Positions 1-7,182 of a DNA stretch of 64,000 nucleotides are shown here, one piece after another. A program made the position numbers and the translations under genes. The notes below the pieces were generated by a model. The model saw only the letters and a program-made list of their open reading frames with translations, made no database searches and had not been told where the DNA came from. This DNA comes from an uncultured Verrucomicrobia subdivision 3 bacterium (GTDB taxonomy: Bacteria; Verrucomicrobiota; Verrucomicrobiia; Limisphaerales; UBA11358), in contig CAINLR010000017.1 in assembly GCA_903850425.1 (NCBI GenBank), positions 1-64,000 of the forward strand, given 5' to 3'. The stretch's first letter is position 1. Each line of letters opens with the position of its first letter.

Positions 1-113
1 ATTGGTGGGGATACCGCATCCAGTTGCTCGGTGAAATCTTTCCGGAGCAAAGTAATCGCTTCCATGAGGGACGGCTTGATTCCCTCAGCCAGCATCCATT
101 CTTCAAATAGCAT
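1..113 (-). CDS. partial unknown ORF running off the left edge
   Basis: Reading leftward from an ATG at 113-111 the frame stays open to the window edge, giving about 37 codons that begin MLFEEWMLAEGIKPS. The peptide is rich in charged and helix-forming residues. I do not recognise a family. It lies just after the truncated integrase on the same strand but in a different frame, so it is not a simple readthrough of it. It may be an element gene, a host gene reached by deletion, or chance. Confidence 0.35.
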   Translation of the reverse strand, partial: MLFEEWMLAEGIKPSLMEAITLLRKDFTEQLDAVSPP

Positions 114-124
114 CCCGATTTGAT

Positions 125-787
125 TTACAGACCGGCGCATTGGCCTTGCTCAAGGTTGGCCAGCAGCCGCTGAAACTGGTCAGGTTCCGGTAGTTTGAGT
201 TCGCGCAATTTTACCCCCACTCGTTTCACTTTGCGTGCCGGATCGGGATTGAGTTCGCCTTGTTCCAAAACATGCCGAAGAGTGGCCAGCGTCTGATTAA
301 AATAGTGCGGAGAATAATTGGCGGCGCGAAACTTGGTCGCCCATTCGTTGCACGCATTTTCGGTGATGCGGGTCAATCTTAGTTCAGCCAGACCTGGCCA
401 GGACTTGCGCAGGACCTTGTGGCAGCCACGGCGATATTCCTTGGCGCGCGCTTGCAGGTCGTGGCGTGCCTCCAACTCCGCCTCAAACCGGAGCTGGGCT
501 TCCGCAAAGGTCGTGGGGGCGTTGTCGCTGCGCGGTGCCTTGGAGCGCTGCTCCTTTAAGAAGTCGCCCAGCCGGAGGAGGGCCTTGGAATAGATGTCGG
601 TCCGAAGCTTGCGGCGAACAAGCTTGCCGCCGGCTTTCACTCGCGCATCATACATGCCCGTGCTTATGTATTGCAGCAGGTTTGGACTTTTTGGAAACGA
701 CTTCCATTTCCCGTCCGGGGAAATTCGGGAGGCGTGCCGGCGGCCGCTTTTGGAGGCCAGCTCGGCGGGTGACGTCGGCTTTGGCAT
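125..787 (-). pseudogene. tyrosine recombinase, N-terminal part only (truncated integrase)
   Basis: The 220-residue product has the shape of the N-terminal half of a phage-type tyrosine integrase: a basic arm-binding-like start (residues 1-75, with paired basic residues and a repeated lysine/arginine pattern) and a helical SAM-like core-binding domain (about 90-200, including the NEWATKFR and YFNQTLATLRHVL helices). The catalytic domain with the R-H-R-Y residues is absent: the frame ends after QCAGL. Full integrases are normally 350-450 residues. The start ATG at 787 is well supported because 13-bp tandem repeats and a tRNA fragment lie immediately upstream. It is probably inactive, or regulatory at most. 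That it is a remnant of an integrated element is inference. Confidence 0.75.
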
Positions 788-800
788 GGCAGAATCCTAC

Positions 801-838
801 GGGACACAAAGCCGGGACACAAAGCCTGGATACAATGC
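801..838. repeat. 13-bp tandem direct repeats upstream of integrase
   Basis: GGGACACAAAGCC occurs twice head to tail (801-813 and 814-826), followed by a degenerate third unit TGGATACAATGC (827-838). The array lies between the integrase start and the tRNA fragment, where arm-type integrase or excisionase binding sites are often found. The binding role is inference. Confidence 0.7.
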
Positions 839-888
839 AAAACAGTCCAGTCGTAATAGTTTTGCAAGGAATGAATATTTAATACATT

Positions 889-923
889 GCGCCTGTAGCT
901 CAGTTGGATCGAGCATCTGCCTT
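889..923 (+). pseudogene. 5' half of a tRNA gene, broken in the anticodon loop
   Basis: The sequence reads as an acceptor 5' strand (GCGCCTG), TA, a D-arm (GCTC, loop, GAGC) and the 5' strand of an anticodon stem (TCTGC) running into CTT. This is the usual opening of a bacterial tRNA-Arg-like gene. After 923 nothing pairs with the anticodon stem or acceptor, and no T-arm (TTCRANY) follows before the next gene at 959. It is therefore half a tRNA. The break falls in the anticodon loop, a common crossover place for tyrosine integrases (known for tRNA-targeting elements). The isotype assignment is tentative. Confidence 0.7.
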
Positions 924-958
924 GTCTTAAATTCCCGTTCCTACGACGATTCGTGTCT

Positions 959-2647
959 ATGAAGCCTGCATCCCGCCCTGGTCGCAAATGTCACTTCGCG
1001 CTTGTTCTGGGCGGATTGTTTCTGGTGCTGCTCTTGCCGCTCGCATCGGTGGCGGATTTGCCGCTTGATTTGGGCAAAGAATATCAACCGGCGGGCGATG
1101 AATTCGACGTTGTCGGCAAAGCGGTGGTGCAACTGCTGCAAACCAAAGCCGCCGCGCGATTCGCCACGAATATGTCGGTGTCGGCGGAGGACTGGCAGTC
1201 GCTCGTCACCCCCAAACTTGGGATGGCGGAGCAGGAACGGATCCAAGGGTTTGCCAAAGGCGCTCAGTATGATCGCCAGCGCACGGAAACCAGCGCGAAG
1301 GCATTGCTTGCACGGGTCGAGTCGCTGCATCTGGATCTTTCCAAAGCCGAACTGCCCTTCCACATCGCAACCCCCAGACACTTTGGAAAAATATTCATCT
1401 CCGGTTCGCCGACCGACGGCGGGCTAACGGCTCCGTATCTGGAGAAATTGGAAGTCCTGCTCAATCCTGCCGGGCAGCCGAATCAAGGCGATTTCAAGCT
1501 GATCGTGCGCGGGCTGGAAAAATTCCCCGGCGGCTGGCGCATCAGCGAAGGCATTCAATGGACCTCCTTTCCCACCAATCTGGTGGATGCGAAAACCATG
1601 CGTGAGCTGGGTGTTCTCGAAAAGATTGCCGCCCATAAAGGTCTTAGCGGAGAGGACGACCCAGCGCTTTTGAAACTGGGCGAGGCGTTGGTGTGCTTCA
1701 TCCAGACCGGCGACACGAACCGTTTTGAAAAGGAGGCACTGGTGAATGCCGACCAAATCTGGGCCATGTTTGAAAAGAGCGGACGCAAAGGGCCGTCGCG
1801 GCAGGAAATTGACGAGGAGATCGCTAAACAAAACCGGGAGCAGGTCGGGACCGCCTGCAAGATGATCCAGTTGATGGCCACGGCAGGCATTAACCTGAAA
1901 TCCGCTGACACGCAAATTAAGCAAGCCTCGCTGGAGCGGTGCCAGGCGCAGGGTGAACCCGGGACGGTGGATGATTTGATCGGGGAACAATTCAAGCTGG
2001 TGCTGTCAGTTAAGACGGAAGCGAATGCAAAGAATGGAGTCTTGCTGGCGGGAGATTATGTTCTGGCGGCCAAAACGGTCATGAAGTTGGGCGACGAATG
2101 GAAAGTCATGAATGACGTTCACTGGGAAAAATTGCCTGCGGGCGTGGTGGATGCCAAGACCATCGCCGACATGGAATTTGAGAATTACGTCGCCCAGCAC
2201 GGCACATTGCCGCCTCAATCCGCCGCGCCAGAAATTGAATTCACCACGCTCGCGGGCGAGAAGCCCATGAAGCTCTCCGATCTTCGGGGCAAGGTGGTGG
2301 TCCTGGATTTTTGGGCGACTTGGTGCGGTCCGTGTCAGCAGCCGATGGCCGAGTTGCAGAAGCTCCGGGAAGTTCACACCGGCTGGCAGGACAAAGTGGC
2401 CATCGTGCCGCTGAGCATTGACGATACGATGGATGTCCTGCGCAAGCATGTGGACAAACGCGGCTGGACGAACACTTTCAACGTCTGGGCGGGCGATGGC
2501 GGCTGGCGTTCCAAGGCGGCAAAAGCCTTTCGCGTGACCGGCGTGCCGACGACTTACCTGCTTGATGCGCAGGGCAAAATTGTTTGGGCTGGCCATCCGT
2601 CGGGCATGGATTTTGGCACCGCCGTGGATGCCCTGATCAAACCCTGA
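959..2647 (+). CDS. exported protein with C-terminal TlpA/thioredoxin-like domain
   Basis: The 562-residue product begins with a signal peptide (basic MKPASRPGRKC then a leucine-rich core to about residue 27). A C-terminal thioredoxin fold of the TlpA/ResA/AhpC-TSA type occupies about 425-562, with FWATWCGPC giving the redox pair C456-G-P-C459, and the cis-proline region GVPTTYLLD. The long middle region (about 30-420) is unassigned and seems to hold two related halves, each with an LxxAKTVM/VVQLL-like helix and a 'W...P.GVVDAKT' segment. The likely role is periplasmic disulfide reduction or isomerisation. I chose ATG 959 rather than GTG 953 for the better signal peptide. No Shine-Dalgarno is visible. 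Confidence 0.85.
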   Translation: MKPASRPGRKCHFALVLGGLFLVLLLPLASVADLPLDLGKEYQPAGDEFDVVGKAVVQLLQTKAAARFATNMSVSAEDWQSLVTPKLGMAEQERIQGFAKGAQYDRQRTETSAKALLARVESLHLDLSKAELPFHIATPRHFGKIFISGSPTDGGLTAPYLEKLEVLLNPAGQPNQGDFKLIVRGLEKFPGGWRISEGIQWTSFPTNLVDAKTMRELGVLEKIAAHKGLSGEDDPALLKLGEALVCFIQTGDTNRFEKEALVNADQIWAMFEKSGRKGPSRQEIDEEIAKQNREQVGTACKMIQLMATAGINLKSADTQIKQASLERCQAQGEPGTVDDLIGEQFKLVLSVKTEANAKNGVLLAGDYVLAAKTVMKLGDEWKVMNDVHWEKLPAGVVDAKTIADMEFENYVAQHGTLPPQSAAPEIEFTTLAGEKPMKLSDLRGKVVVLDFWATWCGPCQQPMAELQKLREVHTGWQDKVAIVPLSIDDTMDVLRKHVDKRGWTNTFNVWAGDGGWRSKAAKAFRVTGVPTTYLLDAQGKIVWAGHPSGMDFGTAVDALIKP

Positions 2648-2780
2648 CGCGCTTCGACTTTGTCCAAGGCCGGAATCGCTGTCGCTTTTGCGGCTGAGTT
2701 CTGCACCTCCGGATTCTGTCCTGCAGCCGCGACCGGGTTTTGGTTGTCGGACTGGCGGGAATATTCCACAGTGGATTAAT

Positions 2781-2963
2781 ATGACAAATACGATTCGTTG
2801 GCCGGATGGTGAATTCACGCTGCAAGCCGCCGTGGAGTTGAATACGGGATTTTCCCAAGCCGAGATTCGCAAAAAGCTGGCGGATGGCATCGCCGCGAAA
2901 AAAATCGTCCAAACCAAGAAAGGCAACGACAAAATCAAAGGCACATTTCAAGTGGTGAAATAA
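2781..2963 (+). CDS. small hypothetical protein, helix-turn-helix-like
   Basis: This encodes 60 residues beginning MTNTIRWPDGEFTLQAAVEL. The order of short helix, FSQAEIRKKLADGIAAKKI helix and a lysine-rich beta-hairpin-like end (TKKGNDKIKGTFQVV) resembles a small winged-helix or HTH module, but I cannot name a family. The open frame extends upstream to 2688, but the residues before MTNT look non-coding. It stands alone between the thioredoxin-like gene and the GH28 gene. Confidence 0.5.
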   Translation: MTNTIRWPDGEFTLQAAVELNTGFSQAEIRKKLADGIAAKKIVQTKKGNDKIKGTFQVVK

Positions 2964-3177
2964 CCGTAGGCCGATGAAACGGAATCTGGAGTTTATGCGG
3001 TTGGCGGCAATTGCACCCGCCACGGCTTGATCCTAAGTCAGCAGACCAAGTTCTGGTTGGGTTGCCGCGTTTTGACGAAGGGCCGTGGAAAGCGGACGCG
3101 CAAAAGGCCGATCATTATTTTGTAGCCAGGTGACGGTGTTTTTCGTCATTGTTTGCGACCACCAAAATTCACGAAGC

Positions 3178-4734
3178 ATGAAAAAACCATTTGTCTCCGC
3201 CGGCATCCTTTCCGCTCTATTACTCGGCCTCAGCGCAATCCTGAATGCTGCCGAATCGTCTGGCCAGAATTATTACAACGTCCGCAGTTACGGCGCGGCG
3301 GGCGACGGCAAGAAGCTCGACAGCCCGGCCATTGACCAAGCCATCAACGCCGCCGCCGAAGCGGGTGGCGGAACGGTGTTCGTGCCGGCGGGAACTTATT
3401 TGAGCGGCTCGATTCATTTGAAGAGCAATATCCATCTGCTCATTGATGCCGGCGCGACGATCCTCGGCGCGCCGCAAAGCTTGCATGCCTACGACGAGAC
3501 CGAGCCGTTTCCCGGCATCGCCTATCAGGATGGCGGGCATTGCTATTTTCATAACAGCCTCATTTGGGGCGAAAACCTGACCAATGTTTTCATCACCGGC
3601 CACGGCACCATTAACGGCGGCGGCCTGGACCGGAATCCCAAAATCCTCGACGAGATGTGCGGCTACGGACATTTTCAGACGCCTAACACCACTAACTTTC
3701 CGCCCGTTCGCATCGGCAACAAATCCATCGCGCTGAAACTGTGCCGGAACGTTTTGATCCGCGACATCACGATTTTTCACGGCGGCCACTTCGCGATTCT
3801 CGCCACCGGTTGCGACAATGTGACGATTGATAACGTCACCATTGACACCAACCGCGATGGCATGGACTTGGATTGTTGCCGCAACACCGTCGTCTCCAAC
3901 TGCCGCGTGAATTCGCCGATTGACGATGGCATTTGTCCCAAGAGCACGTATGCGCTGGGGGAGACACGCCTCACGGAAAATCTCACCATCGTCAACTGTC
4001 AGGTCTCTGGCTTCATCGAAGGCACCTTGCTCGACGGCACCATGAAGCCGGCGAAGAACGGTCTGGGGCGCATCAAATTCGGCACCGAAGCCAGCGGCGG
4101 CTTCCGCAATTGCACCGTGGCCAATTGCACCTTCCGCAGTTGCCGTGGCCTCGCGCTGGAAGAAGTGGACGGTGGAATTCTCGAAAATATCACGATCAAT
4201 AATCTGGCCATGACCGACGTGCCGAATTACGCGATTTACCTCACCACCGGCAAACGCAACCGCGCGCCCAAGGTGACGACCAGCAGCCGGATGAAAAACA
4301 TTTTGATCTCGAATGTCATTGCCGATGGCGTGGGGAAAATGAGCGGCATTCAAATCATGGGTTTGCCGGAACAGCCCATTGAAAATGTGCGTCTGGAAAA
4401 CATTCGGCTCACGAACCGCGGCGGCGGCTCCACCAATGACGCGGCCATTCAACCGAAGGAGCTGGGCACCGGTTATCCGGAACCGGACAAGCTGGGCACG
4501 CTGCCGGCTTACGGCATTTTTGCGCGCCACGTTCGCAATCTGGAATTGGCCAACATCACGGTGAATTTTGCCACGAACGATTTTCGTCCGGCGGCTTACT
4601 TTGCCGATATCCAAGGACTGGAAATTGACAACTTCAAGCCGCAGTTAACACGAGGCGTGCCGGCCGCCATCTTTACCGACAATGACATTTTCGATCTCGT
4701 CATCCGCAACTCGCCCGCCTTGAGCGTGAAATGA
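3178..4734 (+). CDS. glycoside hydrolase family 28 (polygalacturonase-like), secreted
   Basis: The 518-residue product has a signal peptide (MKKPFVSAGILSALLLGL, cleavage near residue 25) followed by a right-handed beta-helix starting with the pectate-lyase-like opening NVRSYGAAGDGK. GH28 landmarks are present: NRDG with D227, the paired aspartates D249-D250 in IDDGICPKS, and R298-I-K300. These make up the acid/base and substrate-binding set of polygalacturonases and rhamnogalacturonases. The usual G-H-G histidine, expected between DD and RIK, is not obvious: the matching place reads VSGFIEG. It most likely cleaves pectin-type polygalacturonan outside the cytoplasm; a variant specificity is possible. 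The start at 3178 fits the signal peptide. Confidence 0.87.
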   Translation: MKKPFVSAGILSALLLGLSAILNAAESSGQNYYNVRSYGAAGDGKKLDSPAIDQAINAAAEAGGGTVFVPAGTYLSGSIHLKSNIHLLIDAGATILGAPQSLHAYDETEPFPGIAYQDGGHCYFHNSLIWGENLTNVFITGHGTINGGGLDRNPKILDEMCGYGHFQTPNTTNFPPVRIGNKSIALKLCRNVLIRDITIFHGGHFAILATGCDNVTIDNVTIDTNRDGMDLDCCRNTVVSNCRVNSPIDDGICPKSTYALGETRLTENLTIVNCQVSGFIEGTLLDGTMKPAKNGLGRIKFGTEASGGFRNCTVANCTFRSCRGLALEEVDGGILENITINNLAMTDVPNYAIYLTTGKRNRAPKVTTSSRMKNILISNVIADGVGKMSGIQIMGLPEQPIENVRLENIRLTNRGGGSTNDAAIQPKELGTGYPEPDKLGTLPAYGIFARHVRNLELANITVNFATNDFRPAAYFADIQGLEIDNFKPQLTRGVPAAIFTDNDIFDLVIRNSPALSVK

Positions 4735-4747
4735 TGTTTCCACCCGG

Positions 4748-5116
4748 CTATTTCGTCACCGGCCAACCGGCGGCGACCATGGCTTTGTAACCGCCGATGA
4801 TGGAGTGGACATTGCGATAGCCCATTTTTTGGGCCGCGTCACAACTCATCGCGGAACGAAAACCACCTCCGCAATACATGAGGATCTCCGTGCTGGCGTC
4901 GGGATACAACTTCTCCAGATCGCGTTCGAGAATACCCTTGCCGAGATGCCCCGCTTCGGCGGCACGGCCCGCGCTCCATTCGTGATCTTCCCGCACGTCC
5001 AACAGAACGGCCTTGGGGCGGGCCGCGAGTTTCGCGCGGGCTTCCGCCACGCTGATTTCGCTGACGTGTTGCTTGGCTGCGGCGACGAGTTTGAGAAAAC
5101 CAGGTGAATGATCCAT
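4748..5116 (-). CDS. rhodanese-like domain protein
   Basis: This is a 122-residue single-domain rhodanese. It shows the LLDVRE motif (about residues 38-43), a HEWSAGRAAEAGHLGKG loop and the active-site loop beginning at C82 (CGGGFRS), then the GYKAMVAAGWPV ending. Such proteins carry persulfide sulfur on the active cysteine. There is no signal peptide, so it is cytoplasmic. It converges on the GH28 gene with a 13-base gap. The physiological sulfur acceptor cannot be told from here. Confidence 0.88.
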   Translation of the reverse strand: MDHSPGFLKLVAAAKQHVSEISVAEARAKLAARPKAVLLDVREDHEWSAGRAAEAGHLGKGILERDLEKLYPDASTEILMYCGGGFRSAMSCDAAQKMGYRNVHSIIGGYKAMVAAGWPVTK

Positions 5117-5244
5117 GGGCGTAAATTAAGTCCTTCAGCGTGCCGGTCAAATCAAATTATCACGTCACGCTAGTCGTAATGCCTAGGTTGCAATACGGGT
5201 GAGCGAGCACTTGCATTCACGCGCCGGGTGGGGGAGGTTCAACT

Positions 5245-5454
5245 GTGAACACAGTGCAACACTTGGTGAGCAATTCTAGCGACACTGCCTGTGTGGTTCA
5301 TTTGCTGCTGCGGGAGGGCGACGCTGGCATGGCCCCGCAAGATCCGGAGCGGATGATGGAAGATATTTGGGCGCGGGCCACGCTGATGGGGCCGGTCATG
5401 GAACGCATCCTGCATGAACCACACGGTGAGCCACGTTGGGGTTTGAACGAATAG
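5245..5454 (+). CDS. small hypothetical protein with strong ribosome binding site
   Basis: A 69-residue frame opens with GTG at 5245, seven bases after a run GGGGGAGG (5230-5237). This is one of the clearest Shine-Dalgarno sites in the window and decides the start. The product (MNTVQHLVSNSSDTACV...) has no signal peptide, no clear transmembrane helix and no motif I recognise. The antisense frame is also open, so coding status rests mainly on the ribosome site. Confidence 0.5.
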   Translation: MNTVQHLVSNSSDTACVVHLLLREGDAGMAPQDPERMMEDIWARATLMGPVMERILHEPHGEPRWGLNE

Positions 5455-5596
5455 TCGGCAGTGGTCGTTGGCAAGCTCGTGAATTGTGCCGTTTCTTTCG
5501 GCGGCGCAGTTGGCGGGTTATTTTACTTCAAGCGCGGCGGCTGGCGACTGCATTTATTTCATTCGCAACTCTGCCACTTTGGCTTAACTTCGCCGC

Positions 5597-6520
5597 GTGT
5601 CGGAAAAGAAAAACAACGCGGTCATCGCCAGCGGATTGCTGTTCGTGGTCATTTTATGGGGCGGCAACAATGCCGGCACCAAGTGGCTCGTCGGCGTTGG
5701 GTCGTGGCCGCCGATCTGGACCGGCGGAACGCGCTTCCTCTGCGCGGGAATGCTGCTGTTCGCCGTGCTGCGCTTCACCAACTGGCTGGGGCGATACCAA
5801 CCGCTGACGCCGCCTCTGCGCCGCTCGCTTTGGCTGCGCGGCGGATTGAGTCTGGCCACTTACATCGTGGCTTTTTGCTGGGCGCTGCATCTTACCGCCG
5901 CTTCGCATGTGGCGCTTTATCTTGGGGCGTCGCCCATCTGGGCGCTGCTGTGGGAGGAGCGTCCGCGTTGGAACTGGTCCAGTGCGCGGCGCTACGGCGC
6001 GGCCCTGCTCGCGGTGAGCGGCGTGCTGGTCTTGTTCTGGCCCGCGCTGAAAACGGCGGACATGAATCTGGCCGGTGAATTTTTCGGACTCGCCTCCAGC
6101 CTGCTGTGGGCGAATTACAATCATCAAAGCCGGATTCTCTCGGCCAAAATTCCCGGCGTGCAAATCGCCGCCAACGCCATGTGGATGTCTGGCATCTGGC
6201 TCCTGCCGTTCGGTTTGATTGAAGTCGCCAAACACGGTCTCGTGGTGGATGCGCCGCATCTCGGCGTGCAAAGCCTGTGCATTCTATTTGGCGGCGTGGT
6301 GCCGTATGCCCTCTGGAATTCCGCCCTCCGTCACTGGCGCACGAGCCAGGTGATGTTGTTTAACAATTTCATTCCGCTCACCACGACCACCTGGGTCTAT
6401 TTTACGTTGGGCGAGCCGATTACTTCGACCTTCTGTGCCGCCATGATCCTGATTGTCGCCGGGGTGGCGCTGGGGCAAGCCGACTGGTCGAAAATTCTCA
6501 AGCTGCCCGAAAGTTTTTGA
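5597..6520 (+). CDS. EamA/DMT-family transporter
   Basis: The 307-residue integral membrane protein has about ten hydrophobic helices in two EamA repeats (about 10-140 and 155-295). Typical DMT features are GGNNAGTKW near the first helix, a GGTRF loop, ASPIWALLWEERPRW at the end of repeat one and LGEPIT near the end of repeat two. DMT proteins move small metabolites across the inner membrane; substrate cannot be read from sequence. GTG 5597 is chosen as it opens right at the first helix. The cupin gene follows after 13 bases and is probably co-transcribed. Confidence 0.87.
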   Translation: MSEKKNNAVIASGLLFVVILWGGNNAGTKWLVGVGSWPPIWTGGTRFLCAGMLLFAVLRFTNWLGRYQPLTPPLRRSLWLRGGLSLATYIVAFCWALHLTAASHVALYLGASPIWALLWEERPRWNWSSARRYGAALLAVSGVLVLFWPALKTADMNLAGEFFGLASSLLWANYNHQSRILSAKIPGVQIAANAMWMSGIWLLPFGLIEVAKHGLVVDAPHLGVQSLCILFGGVVPYALWNSALRHWRTSQVMLFNNFIPLTTTTWVYFTLGEPITSTFCAAMILIVAGVALGQADWSKILKLPESF

Positions 6521-6533
6521 CCGCTCAACATTT

Positions 6534-6899
6534 ATGGACATTGCAAATCTCAACGACGTCGTTCCGTCCACCACCAAGGACGGCTCGGAAATCCGCGAAC
6601 TGCTGGCACACCGCAACTCCGCCATCCGCAATCAAAGCCTGGCCGAGGCGCGCGTTGCCGTCGGCAGCGCCACGCAGGAACATTATCATCCCCAGTGCGA
6701 GGAGATTTATTACCTCACGCACGGCGTGGGAAAAATGCGCATCGAAAATGAGCTGCGGGAGGTCAGGGCAGGGGACGCCATCGCGATTCCGCCGGGGTTG
6801 AAACATAAAATCTGGAACACGGGCCAGGAAACTTTGCGCCTGCTCTGCTGCTGCGCGCCCGCTTACGAGGACAGCGACACGATCATCACGGAACAATGA
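6534..6899 (+). CDS. cupin-domain protein
   Basis: The 121-residue product is a single small cupin barrel: motif 1 HYHPQCEEIYYLTHGVGKM (about 43-61, with H43, H45 and E50 in the positions that hold metal in cupins) and motif 2 AGDAIAIPPGLKHKIWN (about 77-93, with the third histidine). It ends in a CCC cluster after the barrel. It is cytoplasmic and could be a sugar-isomerase-like or sensor cupin. It follows the EamA gene closely, so the pair may share a substrate (inference). Confidence 0.85.
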   Translation: MDIANLNDVVPSTTKDGSEIRELLAHRNSAIRNQSLAEARVAVGSATQEHYHPQCEEIYYLTHGVGKMRIENELREVRAGDAIAIPPGLKHKIWNTGQETLRLLCCCAPAYEDSDTIITEQ

Positions 6900-7182
6900 C
6901 GGGGCGGGCCTTCATCGCGAACAGGAATCTCCAGTCCGCAAGGTCGTAAAAGATTTCTGTCTCTTGGCGGCCATTCCAATTTCGGGATTTCGGCTGGTTC
7001 CGACGCGCTTTGGAGTGTTCCGAATCCAAATCATTCGCTTTTTTTATTTTACATTTTTCTGCTGGCGGCTTAAATCCCGCTTGTTTCCAAGACGTGAGTG
7101 GCGATTCCGTCTCACGTCGGCACGGCGAAGGTGAGTGTTTTTGCGGGACAGCGGTTCATTCAAAACGAAAGCGAGGATTGCC
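6900..7182. promoter_or_regulatory. intergenic region with 8-bp inverted repeat before the KAP gene
   Basis: There is no gene here. GACGTGAG (7091-7098) is matched by CTCACGTC (7111-7118) with 12 bases between, and an AT-rich stretch lies at about 7038-7052. The inverted repeat lies 65-92 bases before the KAP start, which suits an operator or a short dispersed repeat. GAGGA at 7172-7176 is a fair Shine-Dalgarno for ATG 7183. Confidence 0.4.

Noticed and set aside
924-958. Possible 3' half of the tRNA or a tRNA intron
   Set aside because: No complement to the anticodon stem or acceptor and no T-loop consensus is found; the gap to the next gene is too short for an intron.
2965-3177. Short open frame upstream of GH28 (from 3085) as an N-terminal extension
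   Set aside because: The residues before MKKPF are not signal-like, and a proper signal peptide begins at 3178.
3220-4614. 464-codon antisense frame over the GH28 gene
   Set aside because: Shadow of a beta-helix gene; no motif and no separate ribosome site.
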